This document shows, in pieces, positions 1-9,102 of a stretch of DNA of 64,000 nt. Numbering within the stretch: position 1 is the stretch's first letter; each line of letters begins with the position of its first letter. The position numbers were made by a program, and so were the translations under genes. The notes below the pieces were generated by a model. It searched no databases, was not told the origin of the DNA, and saw nothing but the letters and a program-made list of their open reading frames with translations. Source of the DNA: Enterococcus termitis (lineage in GTDB: Bacteria; Bacillota; Bacilli; Lactobacillales; Enterococcaceae); assembly GCF_001730305.1 (NCBI RefSeq), contig NZ_MIJY01000001.1:434001-498000 (forward strand), in the 5' to 3' direction.

Positions 1-2
1 TC

Positions 3-830
3 GATTATCTTGAAAAAGCTGAATCAGAATATACAGTCTTTTTAGGTAGTAACAGACTGTGTACGATCGACCTTAAACAGGTACTAAAAAAGCATAAGCA
101 AAAACAAAATAAGCTTACCGTCGTTTATAAAAAAATGCCTAGAAATAAAATCTCATTAGATGCTTCGATTGTTAAACTGAATCAATCTGACGAAGCGCTT
201 AGTGTCAATCACTTAGAGGAAGAAGTGCAGGAAGAAGAGCTGGTTAATCTTTGTATGGACATGTATATTGTGCAGACAGACTGGCTGATCAAACAGCTTG
301 AACAAAATCAAAATAATGACAGTTCACCAAGTATTTACACATTTCTTCAGCATAAAATCTCTGAAGAAAAAGCGACAGCCTATGAATATACTGGTTATTT
401 AAGTGATATATATGATGTTGAATCATATTTTCAAGCGAATATGGATATGCTGGATCCAGAAAAATTTAGAGCATTATTGTATTCCAATAAAAAAGTTTAT
501 ACAAAGCTGAAAAATGAAGTGCCAACTTATTATTCCAAAGAATCAAAGGTGAAAAACAGTCAATGTGCGACAGGGTGTATCATTGAAGGCAGCTTGGAAA
601 ACTGTTTAGTATCAAGACGTGCGGTCATTAAAAAAGGAGCCGAGATCAAACGCTCAATCATTATGGCAAATGCTACAATTTTAGAAGATGTTCAAATTGA
701 GTACGCTATACTTGATAAGAATGTCACGATCGAAGCAGGTGTGAAAATTATTGGTACGAAGGAACATCCGGTGATCATTCAAAAAAATCAAGTTGTAACA
801 TCAGATATTTTAGGGGGGGAAAATGGATGA
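3..830 (+). CDS. glgD: GlgD, ADP-glucose pyrophosphorylase subunit (5' end outside window)
   Basis: The reading frame is open from base 3 and enters the window without a start, so only the last ~275 residues are visible. They contain the C-terminal left-handed beta-helix of nucleotidyl transferases: hexapeptide-like repeats run from about SQCATGCIIEG to KIIGTKEHPVI. In glg operons GlgD pairs with GlgC to make ADP-glucose for glycogen. The stop overlaps the glgA start by 4 bases (ATGA), implying translational coupling. The identification rests on the fold, the neighbour and the length. A GlgC paralog is possible but less likely directly before glgA, because the usual order is glgB-C-D-A. Confidence 0.85.
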   Translation, partial: DYLEKAESEYTVFLGSNRLCTIDLKQVLKKHKQKQNKLTVVYKKMPRNKISLDASIVKLNQSDEALSVNHLEEEVQEEELVNLCMDMYIVQTDWLIKQLEQNQNNDSSPSIYTFLQHKISEEKATAYEYTGYLSDIYDVESYFQANMDMLDPEKFRALLYSNKKVYTKLKNEVPTYYSKESKVKNSQCATGCIIEGSLENCLVSRRAVIKKGAEIKRSIIMANATILEDVQIEYAILDKNVTIEAGVKIIGTKEHPVIIQKNQVVTSDILGGENG

Positions 831-2260
831 AGGTCTTGTTTGCATCGGCAGAATGTGTTCCGTTCTTCAAGACGGGCGGATTAGGTGATGTAGCTGGTGC
901 ATTACCGAAAGAATTAGCGCAACGAGGTGTTGAACTATCCGTTGTGCTTCCCTTCTTCACAAAAATACCAATTGCCTTTCAAGAACAATGTGAAGAATAT
1001 TGTGATTTTTACGTAGATGTTGGTTGGAGGCATCAATATTGCGGGATTAAACGTTTGGTTCTGAAAGGTGTTACTTATTATTTTATTGATAATCAGTACT
1101 ATTTTGATCGTGATAATCTTTATGGTTATGAAGACGATAGCGAACGGTTTGCTTTTTTCTCTTTGGCGATCATTGAAATGCTGGAAAAAATTGATTGGCT
1201 ACCTGATGTGATCCACGTTAATGATTTTCATAGTGCGATGGTTCCCTTTTTATTAAAAGAAAAATACCAGCAAGTGAACGCCTATCGTTCAATTAAAACG
1301 ATTTTGACCATTCACAATATTGAATTCCAAGGTGCGTATGACAAAAATGTTCTGCCGGATTTCTTTGATATCGGTCTGGAACGCTTTGATGATGGGTCGA
1401 TACGTTTAGGTGATTCAATCAATTATTTGAAGGCTGGTATTGTTTATGCTGATCGTGTCAATACGGTGAGTCCGACATATGCCAATGAGATTCAAACGCC
1501 GGAATTTGGTTTTGGACTGGATGAGATTTTGCGCTTAGAACAGGAGAAGTTGAGTGGGATTTTGAATGGAATCGATGTAGAATTATATGATCCGCAAACG
1601 GACGAACAGATTCCGATGAACTTTTCTGTACATGATTTGTCCGGAAAAATGCAAGATAAACAAGTGCTTCAAGAAAAAATGAATTTGCCGATTCGACAGG
1701 ATATTCCGCTAATCGGAGTGGTTAGTCGACTGACTGTCCAAAAAGGATTTCGCTTATTACTAGATGAGCTAACGAATATTCTGGAAAATGAAGTACAAAT
1801 CGTATTGCTAGGAACTGGAGATCCAGAAATAGAAGAGTCTTTTCGTCAATTTTCCAACCGTTACCCAGATCAGTTTCGTGCAAATATCCTATTCGATGTA
1901 TCATTGGCACAATTAATCTATGCGGGTGCAGATCTATTTTTGATGCCATCAGCAGCTGAACCTTGTGGCCTGTCGCAAATGATCGCCATGCGTTATGGAG
2001 CAGTGCCGATTGTGCATGGCGTCGGCGGATTGAAAGATACGGTTTTACCTTTTGATCCAGAGACAAAGGCAGGAACAGGTTTTGTCTTTTCAGCATTTAC
2101 TTCAGATGCTTTGTTGTCTACGATTTCAAGAGCGATCACTATGTATCAAAGCGAGCGAGTAATCTGGACAGACGTGATGAATCAAGGAATGACGAAAGAT
2201 TTCAGTTGGGAAAAATCAGCTAAAATCTATTTAGAGCTGTATAAGCGAGCGCTGGACTAA
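827..2260 (+). CDS. glgA: Glycogen synthase (ADP-glucose type, GT5)
   Basis: Transfers glucose from ADP-glucose to the growing alpha-1,4-glucan in the cytoplasm. At 477 residues it has the usual family length. The N-terminal KTGGLGDVAGALPKEL (about residues 15-30) is the ADP-glucose binding loop of GT5 enzymes. The C-terminal half has the Rossmann segment VSRLTVQKGF and the catalytic-region motif PSAAEPCGLSQM. The start overlaps the glgD stop. A glycogen phosphorylase gene, often next in such operons, does not follow; a gap and an unrelated gene do. Confidence 0.95.
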   Translation: MKVLFASAECVPFFKTGGLGDVAGALPKELAQRGVELSVVLPFFTKIPIAFQEQCEEYCDFYVDVGWRHQYCGIKRLVLKGVTYYFIDNQYYFDRDNLYGYEDDSERFAFFSLAIIEMLEKIDWLPDVIHVNDFHSAMVPFLLKEKYQQVNAYRSIKTILTIHNIEFQGAYDKNVLPDFFDIGLERFDDGSIRLGDSINYLKAGIVYADRVNTVSPTYANEIQTPEFGFGLDEILRLEQEKLSGILNGIDVELYDPQTDEQIPMNFSVHDLSGKMQDKQVLQEKMNLPIRQDIPLIGVVSRLTVQKGFRLLLDELTNILENEVQIVLLGTGDPEIEESFRQFSNRYPDQFRANILFDVSLAQLIYAGADLFLMPSAAEPCGLSQMIAMRYGAVPIVHGVGGLKDTVLPFDPETKAGTGFVFSAFTSDALLSTISRAITMYQSERVIWTDVMNQGMTKDFSWEKSAKIYLELYKRALD

Positions 2261-2271
2261 TGAGTATGTTG

Positions 2272-2300
2272 TTGACGAGATAAAAAATGCAAGGTATACT
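2272..2300 (+). promoter_or_regulatory. Strong sigma-A-type promoter with no gene behind it
   Basis: TTGACG (2272-2277) and TATACT (2295-2300) are separated by exactly 17 bases and begin 12 bases after the glgA stop. Transcription would start near 2307. Confidence 0.7.
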
Positions 2301-2306
2301 CTTAGT

Positions 2307-2530
2307 GAGAAATGAATAGTCAAAGAAAGCCATAGAGGTGTTTTTGTGAGTGTAAGTGTCTAACTTAAGGAAATGAATAGCTGAAGAATTATTACCCATT
2401 TTATGATGGTTTCTTTAGCCTACTTATGTTTGATACCTATCTTAACTCATTTTAACGACCATTTTGTGTACTGTTTATGGTCTGTATTTATTGATGATCG
2501 AGGGATGAAGGGAATCTTCATCCCTTTTTT
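2307..2530 (+). ncRNA. Candidate small RNA between glgA and the mutS2-like gene
   Basis: The 369-base gap 2261-2629 holds a well-formed promoter and, 200 bases later, a perfect hairpin with a T-tract, but no convincing coding region. The predicted transcript is about 220 nt. It carries two copies of GAAATGAATAG (2309-2319 and 2370-2380), 61 bases apart and each followed by a purine-rich AAGAA stretch. An open frame from 2403 (about 58 codons) has no ribosome binding site and reads through the terminator. The call is inference from promoter and terminator only. Confidence 0.4.
2502..2530 (+). terminator. Intrinsic terminator
   Basis: GGGATGAAG pairs with CTTCATCCC around a five-base loop, followed by six T. 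Confidence 0.85.
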
Positions 2531-2629
2531 GCATCTTTTGCCGTTTGTTAATCAAGAAACACGTACACAGAAAAAAATTTGATCTATTCATCCAAAGGTA
2601 GGTATCTCTAAAGAAAGAAGGAGATACAA

Positions 2630-4542
2630 ATGAATCAAGAAACATATACTAAAACACAATTCAATACAATCAAGGATAAATTAAAAACATATGCAATCAG
2701 TACCTATGGCAAAGAGCGAATCGAGCAACTAAAACCAAGCAGTCGTTTAGAGGTTGTCGAAAAACGACAACAAGAAACAGCGGAGGGCAAGGCACTCCTT
2801 ATGGCGAATCTTCATGTGCCATTTATGGGACTTTCTAACGTTGAACATTTGACCAATCAGGTAGAAAAGGGCTTCATTTTAGAACCAAAAGAATTAGTCA
2901 GTTATGCTGATTTTTTACGGAGTAGTCGGTTGATACAATCATTTATGCAAAAAAATCAGTTTATTGCTCCTTTATTGGCTAAGTATAGCGAAACAGTGCA
3001 AATTTTTCCTAGTATAGAAGATGAGATCTATCAAGTGATTCGGAATAATCAAGTAGAAACGGATGCAAGTCGCGAGCTTCGAAAAATCCGCAGAGGGCTG
3101 CAGGAATGTGAAAAAGAAATCGAAGCAAAATTAAACGCATTTATGCGCAACACACAGAATAAACCGAAGATCCAAGAGTCGGTCATCGTGAAGAAAAATG
3201 ACCGATTTACCATTCCGATCAAAGCAAGCTATAAAAATCAACTTGCGGGAACGATCGTTGAAAGTTCATCAAAAGGAACGACTGTCTTTCTAGAACCTAG
3301 CTCTATAGCAAAATTAAACGATAAATTATATCAGTTAAAAATGGAAGAAGCGACAGAAGTTTATCAGATCTTGTCTACACTGACAGGGATGATTGCAGAA
3401 CAAATGACGACGATCCAGGGAAATATCGAAGTTGTTGCACATTATGACATGATTTTTGCCAAGGCCAAATTTAGTCGAGAAATCAATGGGATCGAACCGA
3501 AGATCAATACGGACGGTATCATTGAATTTATAAACGTAAAGCACACGATATTAGGAGCAAATGCAGTTCCATTAAATCTTTCGTTAGGCAAAGACTATCG
3601 AGGTCTAACGATTACTGGACCAAACGCAGGCGGGAAAACGGTGGTTTTAAAGACGGTTGCTTTGATTACCTTACAAACCATGATCGGTTTACAGATCATT
3701 GCTGATGAAGGAACGACGGTTGCATTGTTCGATCAAATTTTTGTGGATATCGGTGATCAACAAAGTATTGAAAATGCATTAAGTACTTTTTCTGGACATA
3801 TGCAAAATATTTCTGAAATTTTAGCGAAAACAAAGAGAAATAGCTTGATTTTATTGGACGAAATCGGAGTGGAACTGAACCAAATGAGGGAGCGGCCTTA
3901 GCGATTGCGATCATGGAAGCATTTTATAAAAAAGGCAGTCTTCTGATCACCACTACACATTATGGAGAAATCAAACGATTTTCTGAAGAACATGAAGACT
4001 TTTTGACCGCTGCAATGGCGTTTGATTCAGAACGTCTAACACCAAAGTATCAACTGATTCTGGGTGAAATAGGTGAAAGTAATGCCTTTTGGATTGCTAA
4101 TAAAATGAACTTGGCTCCTTCTGTCGTGAAAACAGCACAACGTTATTTACAGGATAGAAACTATTCAACTGAAAAAACAATATTTGCAAAAAAAGTGACA
4201 GCTACAACGGAAACCAAGTTTCCAACGTATAAAAAAGGGGATCGTGTATTTTGGACAGAACAAAAGAAAATTGGGTTAGTGTATGAATCGCCGGAAATGT
4301 CAGATGAAGTCATCATTTATGTTGAGCAACAAAAAGTCACAGTTCACAAGCGACAGGTAAAATTAGACAGAAGTGCGCAAGAACTTTATCCATCAAACTA
4401 TGATCTGGATTCATTGTTTGAACAGTTTCAAGAACGAAAAAAACGCAGAGATCTAGAACGTGGATCGAAAAAAGCACATAAACAATTAAGAAAAGAAATG
4501 CAGGAAAGACAAGCTGGAAGAGCTGAAAAGAAAAAAAAGTAA
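2630..4542 (+). pseudogene. MutS2-like ATPase without Smr domain, broken by a frameshift
   Basis: Two frames (2630-3901 and a continuation whose first ATG is at 3913, ending at 4542) together encode one MutS-family protein of about 637 residues. Part one has the helical core/clamp and Walker A GPNAGGKT (about residue 329), then Walker B LILLDEIG. Directly after this the frame shifts: the bases GGA GT GGA ACT GAA at 3866-3879 lack one base of the codon before Gly-Thr-Glu-Pro. Restoring it gives DEIGVGTEPNEGAALAIAI, the usual motif. The C-terminus is basic and ends without KOW or Smr domains, so this is a short MutS2 relative, not full-length MutS2 (~785 aa). The ribosome binding site is AAGGAG before 2630. 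It may be a true mutation or a sequencing error. Its role in mismatch or recombination control is unknown. Confidence 0.8.
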
Positions 4543-4601
4543 GCTCAAAAAAAGCATACGGATAAATTCATTGCTTGTCCGTTTTCTTCCACATTTTTCA
4601 A

Positions 4602-4610
4602 TGGTATAAT
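4602..4610 (+). promoter_or_regulatory. Extended -10 promoter for trmK
   Basis: TGGTATAAT is a perfect TGn extended -10. The -35 region 17 bases upstream (TTTTCT) is weak. It lies just after the mutS2-like stop. Confidence 0.6.
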
Positions 4611-4631
4611 ACCCATGGAGGATTAAAACGA

Positions 4632-5342
4632 ATGAATGAAAATCAATTATCAAAACGTCTAGAACGTGTAGGGGAACTTGTCCCTGAACAAAGCCGATTA
4701 GCAGACATCGGTTCGGATCATGCTTATTTACCAGTTGCATTGATGCTGCAAAAAAAGCTAACGTCTGCAGTAGCTGGCGAGGTCGTGGCAGGACCTTATG
4801 AGGCTGCAAAAAAACAAGTTCGAAAAAATGGCTTACAGGAGCAGATCACCGTCCGTTTAGCAGATGGATTAGAGGCAATAGAAGCGGCAGACCATATTAC
4901 TGCTGTGACTATTTGCGGTATGGGGGGCGCCTTGATCCGCGATATTTTAGAAGCTGGTTGGAATAACCAGCGCTTACAAGGAAATGAACGCTTGATTTTA
5001 CAGCCGAATATTGGTGAAAAAACACTTCGTGATTGGTTGACAACTCATGGGTATACTATTCTCGAAGAGGACATTCTAGAAGAAAATAAAAAAATTTATG
5101 AAATCATTGTTGCGGCTAGAGAATCTGTACGTGTTGCTTACTCTGAAAAAGAGCGGCGTTTTGGTCCTTATTTACTTCAAAAGCGATCAGCTGTTTTTCA
5201 TAAGAAATGGCAGCGTGAATTAAAGCAGCGTCAAAATATTCTTATTCAGCTAGAAAAAGCGGCAGGGGATCAAGAAGAAAAGATAGCCCAAATCAAAAAA
5301 GAGATTGCTGAAATTCAGGAGGTTTTGTCTGATGAGTCTTAA
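4632..5342 (+). CDS. trmK: tRNA (adenine(22)-N1)-methyltransferase
   Basis: SAM-dependent enzyme that methylates A22 of tRNA. The 236-residue length matches the family (~230). Motif I is DIGSDHAYLPVAL near residue 24, followed by the GGA/GVS-type pocket ICGMGGALI and the LQPN segment typical of TrmK; the C-terminus is a coiled coil. ATG at 4632 is chosen over an upstream in-frame TTG at 4575 because GGAGG sits 10 bases before it and the promoter lies between the two. It overlaps the next gene by 11 bases. Confidence 0.92.
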   Translation: MNENQLSKRLERVGELVPEQSRLADIGSDHAYLPVALMLQKKLTSAVAGEVVAGPYEAAKKQVRKNGLQEQITVRLADGLEAIEAADHITAVTICGMGGALIRDILEAGWNNQRLQGNERLILQPNIGEKTLRDWLTTHGYTILEEDILEENKKIYEIIVAARESVRVAYSEKERRFGPYLLQKRSAVFHKKWQRELKQRQNILIQLEKAAGDQEEKIAQIKKEIAEIQEVLSDES

Positions 5343-6450
5343 CGGAAATGCGTTTATCAAACGATTCGAAGAGTATTGTCCTCAATGGCTGGCAGAAGCA
5401 GATGATCCTGTCGGTTTGCACATCGGCACATTGAATAAAGAGATACATCGAGTGCTGGTTACATTAGATGTACGCCCAGAAGTTGTGGCAGAGGCTATCG
5501 ACAAAAAAATCGATTTGATCATCGCCAAGCACCCGCCAATTTTTCGAGCAGTAAAACGTCTGGATACAGATGACATACAGACGAAAATGTATGCAGACTT
5601 ACTTAAGCATGATATTGCTGTTTTTGCAGCTCATACTAATATGGATATTATCGATAATGGACTGAATGACTGGTTTTGTGAATTGTTAGACATCCACAAT
5701 ACGACGTTCTTAACAAAAACGCATACAGTTTCTTATAAAAAGCTGGCAGTGTTTGTTCCAGTAACAGATGCGCCAAAGATGCGTCAAGTTTTGGGAGCTG
5801 CTGGAGCAGGACGCCAAGGAGATTATCAAAATACAAGCTATTCAATGGTTGGAACAGGCAGGTTTACGCCACTTGAAGGCGCGCAGCCGACGATTGGTAC
5901 AGTAGGGCATGAAGAAAACGTGCAGGAAGTTAAGCTTGAAGTGATCTTTCCAGAAACGATTCAAGAAAAGGTAGTTAAAGCGATGCTCGAAGCGCATCCT
6001 TATGAAGAGCCAGCGTATGATCTATATACTATTGAAAATATGACGAAGGAATATGGTTTAGGGCGAGTAGGTACATTGCCGAAAGCTGTCGCCTTTAATG
6101 AATTTGCTGAAAAAGTCAAAAATGTTTTTGATTTAGAGGGCTTAAGAATTGTTTGTGCGGATGAAAGTAAACAAGTGCAGCGGGTGGCGATTTGTGGCGG
6201 CAGTGGAGAAAAATTTTTCCGAGATGCGCTTAAACAGCAGGCAGATGTCTACATCACTGGAGATGTGTATTATCACACCGGACATGATATGCTGTCAGAA
6301 GGACTAGCAGTCATAGATCCAGGCCACTATATTGAACAGTTGTGTAAGCCAAAGTTGGTTGAACTATTCAATCAATGGAAAAAAGCTTATAATTGGGAAG
6401 TCACGTTTATCGAATCTGAGGTAAACACAAACCCATTTCAATTTAGATAA
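5332..6450 (+). CDS. Nif3-like dinuclear metal centre protein (YqfO family)
   Basis: Member of the widely conserved Nif3/DUF34 family. Its biochemical role is not settled; GTP cyclohydrolase-type and metal-chaperone ideas exist. At 372 residues it is the long Gram-positive form: two Nif3 halves with metal-binding histidines (AKHPPIFRAV and AAHTNMD in the N half, GDVYYHTGHDM in the C half) flank an inserted PII/CutA-like domain around residues 130-230. The ATG at 5332 has AGGAGG nine bases upstream, inside the 3' end of trmK, and the genes overlap. The trmK-nif3 pairing is the common Firmicutes arrangement. Confidence 0.9.
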   Translation: MSLNGNAFIKRFEEYCPQWLAEADDPVGLHIGTLNKEIHRVLVTLDVRPEVVAEAIDKKIDLIIAKHPPIFRAVKRLDTDDIQTKMYADLLKHDIAVFAAHTNMDIIDNGLNDWFCELLDIHNTTFLTKTHTVSYKKLAVFVPVTDAPKMRQVLGAAGAGRQGDYQNTSYSMVGTGRFTPLEGAQPTIGTVGHEENVQEVKLEVIFPETIQEKVVKAMLEAHPYEEPAYDLYTIENMTKEYGLGRVGTLPKAVAFNEFAEKVKNVFDLEGLRIVCADESKQVQRVAICGGSGEKFFRDALKQQADVYITGDVYYHTGHDMLSEGLAVIDPGHYIEQLCKPKLVELFNQWKKAYNWEVTFIESEVNTNPFQFR

Positions 6451-6471
6451 AAAGAAAGAAGGAACTGAACC

Positions 6472-7701
6472 ATGTATGAAAACTTACTACCGTGTTTTTT
6501 ACGTTATGTAAAAACAGAAACCCGCTCAAATTCCAAAAGCGAAACAACACCTTCGACACAAACACAAGTAGCATTTGCTCAAACCTTAAAAAAAGAATTA
6601 GAAGATCTTGGTATGAGTGATGTTACTTATAATGAAACAAATGGCTTCGTGATTGCAACGTTACCAAGTAATGTAGAACAAGAAGTGCGTTCGATCGGTT
6701 TTATTGCTCACATGGATACAGCTGATTTTAATGCGGTCAATGTGAATCCTCAAGTGCTAGAAAAATACGATGGTGAATCAACCATTAAACTGGATAAAGA
6801 AGGAAAATTCACACTGAATACAACTGATTTCCCTAACTTAAAAAATTATGCTGGTCAAACATTGATCACTACAGATGGAACAACTCTTTTAGGTGCAGAT
6901 GATAAATCCGGTATTGCTGAGATCATGACAGCGATGGAAATCCTGATCAAAGATTCATCAATCAAACATGGAACGATTCGGGTTGCTTTTGGTCCAGATG
7001 AAGAGATCGGGGTCGGTGCTGACAAGTTTGATGTGGAGCAATTCAATGTTGATTTTGCCTACACTATGGACGGCGGTCCAGTCGGTGAGCTGCAATATGA
7101 AACATTTAATGCAGCCCAAGCAGATATTACGATCCAAGGAAAGAATGTTCATCCAGGGACAGCTAAAAATACAATGATCAACGCACTGCAGCTGGCCATC
7201 GATTTTCATAATCAACTACCTAAAAATGAAGTGCCAGAGAAAACAGAAGGCTATGAAGGGTTTTTCCATTTAGCAGAAATGAGCGGAACACCGGAAGAAG
7301 CAAAAATGACTTATATCATTCGTGACCATGACCGTGAAAGGTTCGAAGCTCGTAAAGCTTTGATCACAAAAATCCAAGAAATGATCAATCAGCCTTTTGA
7401 GCAAGAACGTGTTCAAATCAACTTATATGACCAATATTACAACATGGGTGAAGTGATCGAAAAAGATATGAGCATTATCGAACTAGCAAAAAATGCCATG
7501 ATCGAATTAGATATTGAGCCAGTAATCGAACCCGTTCGCGGCGGAACAGATGGCTCAAAAATTTCATATTTAGGTATTCCTACACCGAATATTTTTGCTG
7601 GCGGGGAAAATATGCACGGTCGTTTTGAATTTGTGTCCTTACAAGCAATGGAAAAAGCAACGAGTGTCATCGTGAAAATCGCTGAAAATAATGCGAAATA
7701 A
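6472..7701 (+). CDS. pepT: Peptidase T (tripeptide aminopeptidase)
   Basis: Cytoplasmic zinc aminopeptidase (M20B) that releases the N-terminal residue of tripeptides. It is 409 residues, the normal size. Metal-site motifs are [24 protein letters not shown] and the catalytic [24 protein letters not shown] and [11 protein letters not shown] near the C-terminus are also typical. It starts 21 bases after the Nif3-like gene with GAAGGA upstream, so it is probably co-transcribed with trmK and the Nif3-like gene. Confidence 0.95.
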   Translation: MYENLLPCFLRYVKTETRSNSKSETTPSTQTQVAFAQTLKKELEDLGMSDVTYNETNGFVIATLPSNVEQEVRSIGFIAHMDTADFNAVNVNPQVLEKYDGESTIKLDKEGKFTLNTTDFPNLKNYAGQTLITTDGTTLLGADDKSGIAEIMTAMEILIKDSSIKHGTIRVAFGPDEEIGVGADKFDVEQFNVDFAYTMDGGPVGELQYETFNAAQADITIQGKNVHPGTAKNTMINALQLAIDFHNQLPKNEVPEKTEGYEGFFHLAEMSGTPEEAKMTYIIRDHDRERFEARKALITKIQEMINQPFEQERVQINLYDQYYNMGEVIEKDMSIIELAKNAMIELDIEPVIEPVRGGTDGSKISYLGIPTPNIFAGGENMHGRFEFVSLQAMEKATSVIVKIAENNAK

Positions 7702-7728
7702 TGATGAATGATAGCTAAAAATTGAATT

Positions 7729-7762
7729 AGGGAGTACAGTTACAGAAAGTGACGTACTTCCT
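7729..7762 (+). repeat. Inverted repeat after pepT
   Basis: AGGGAGTAC and GTACTTCCT can pair (nine pairs, one G-T) around 16 bases. There is no T-tract, so termination is doubtful. Confidence 0.4.
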
Positions 7763-7796
7763 ATTTCTATGAAAAAGATAAGGAGATGAAAAGAAC

Positions 7797-8711
7797 ATGA
7801 TGGAAAATGTGATGATCCTGTTTAATGAAACATCAGGTAAGGATAAAGGCAAAGAATTAGCTGAAAAATTTGTGGCATATGCGAAAGATCATGGGAAAGA
7901 CGCTGCGCACTTTCTATTAGAGCAAGTGGGACCTGATTGTGACAGCAGTAAAACAGTCGAAAAAGCGAAAGCTGAAAACATCGATACGCTGATTTTCATT
8001 GGTGGTGACGGTACAATCAATCACAATGTAGAAGATTTCAAGGAACAATTACCTGAATTGAACATTGGATTGCTTCCTGGTGGTACAGTCAATAATATGG
8101 CGCGTGTTCTAGGGATTCCCTTGGACTTTGAAGCAGCCGCCGATGTCATTTTAAACGGTAACACACGCAAGATAGACTATGGCATGATTAATGAAAAAGT
8201 AATCATTAGTACGATGACGATTGGGATTTTGGCAGACACTGCTGCTCGTATCAGCCAAAAGGAAAAACAAAAATATGGTAAATTGATCTTTATAAAAAAC
8301 TTCTTCAAATTGCTGGCTAAGAAAAAGCGGTACCGCTTGACGATCAAAACAGAAAATGAAGAATGGCGTGGAAAAACGCAACTTGTGACAGTCACAATGA
8401 CGAACTCAGTTGGCGGGTTTACGAATTTTGATGATTCAGCTTCACCAGATGACGGCTTGTTTCACCTAACTATTTTGCCGAAGTTGAATTTTTTCGAATT
8501 AGCCTTTTATTTACCAAAAATCATTTTAGGGAAAATTTATGAAATTCCTGGTATTCATTATCTGACCGCTGCTGAAATCAGCATCGATAGCGAATCGGAA
8601 AAGACGGTAGGAACGCGTGTCGACGGAGACCCAAGTGAAGATCTACCTGTCTCTATGAAGGTCATCAAACATGGAATGACCGTTTTTGTGCCAAAAAATA
8701 GTGAAAAATGA
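7797..8711 (+). CDS. Diacylglycerol kinase-family lipid kinase
   Basis: Soluble enzyme of the DAGK catalytic-domain family (YegS/DgkB/YtlR type), which phosphorylates a lipid such as diacylglycerol at the membrane. The nucleotide loop FIGGDGTINHN (about residues 61-71) and LPGGTVNNMARVLGIP (about 95-110) are diagnostic; the C-terminal beta domain has the VDGDP motif. It is 304 residues. AAGGAGAT lies 9 bases upstream, and a second ATG directly follows at 7800. The lipid substrate cannot be told from sequence. It is probably not DgkB itself, since the neighbours differ. Confidence 0.85.
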   Translation: MMENVMILFNETSGKDKGKELAEKFVAYAKDHGKDAAHFLLEQVGPDCDSSKTVEKAKAENIDTLIFIGGDGTINHNVEDFKEQLPELNIGLLPGGTVNNMARVLGIPLDFEAAADVILNGNTRKIDYGMINEKVIISTMTIGILADTAARISQKEKQKYGKLIFIKNFFKLLAKKKRYRLTIKTENEEWRGKTQLVTVTMTNSVGGFTNFDDSASPDDGLFHLTILPKLNFFELAFYLPKIILGKIYEIPGIHYLTAAEISIDSESEKTVGTRVDGDPSEDLPVSMKVIKHGMTVFVPKNSEK

Positions 8712-8732
8712 TCAAAAAATTGTTGAATGAAC

Positions 8733-8762
8733 TTTACATCACGTGCTCTTTCAAGGTATGCT
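8733..8762 (+). promoter_or_regulatory. Putative promoter for the DUF1294 gene
   Basis: TTTACA (8733-8738) and TATGCT (8757-8762) with 18 bases between, 30 bases before the start codon. Confidence 0.45.
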
Positions 8763-8791
8763 AGTAATAGATTAGTTTTGGAGGAGAAGGT

Positions 8792-9070
8792 ATGAGGGAG
8801 TTGTTGAAACATTTACCGTGGGTGTATTTGTTGTTGGTTAATGCATTTGAATTTTTTGCAATGTATCTTGATAAAAAGCGGGCAGAGAGAAAACGCTGGC
8901 GAGTGCCTGAGTTTGATCTATTGTTGATCGGATTGATTGGTGGAGGGATTGGAGGATTGCTGGCACAGCAGTTGTTTCATCACAAAACTAGAAAATTACG
9001 CTTTTATTTTTTCTTTATCTTTGGTACACTTGTAGCCATTGCAATTATCTGTTTTAGTTATAAAGGATAG
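8792..9070 (+). CDS. DUF1294 family small membrane protein
   Basis: A 92-residue integral membrane protein with three hydrophobic segments (about residues 8-24, 45-62 and 70-88). The conserved DKKRAERKRWRVPE segment after helix 1 and the glycine-rich LIGLIGGGIGGLLAQQ are characteristic of DUF1294. Function is unknown. GGAGGAGAAGG precedes the ATG. Confidence 0.8.
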   Translation: MRELLKHLPWVYLLLVNAFEFFAMYLDKKRAERKRWRVPEFDLLLIGLIGGGIGGLLAQQLFHHKTRKLRFYFFFIFGTLVAIAIICFSYKG

Positions 9071-9102
9071 TCGTGAATACAAATAGTTAGTTGGGAGAAA
9101 CG

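Noticed and set aside
2403-2582. 58-codon open frame inside the glgA-mutS2 gap
   Set aside because: No ribosome binding site, and it runs straight through the terminator hairpin.
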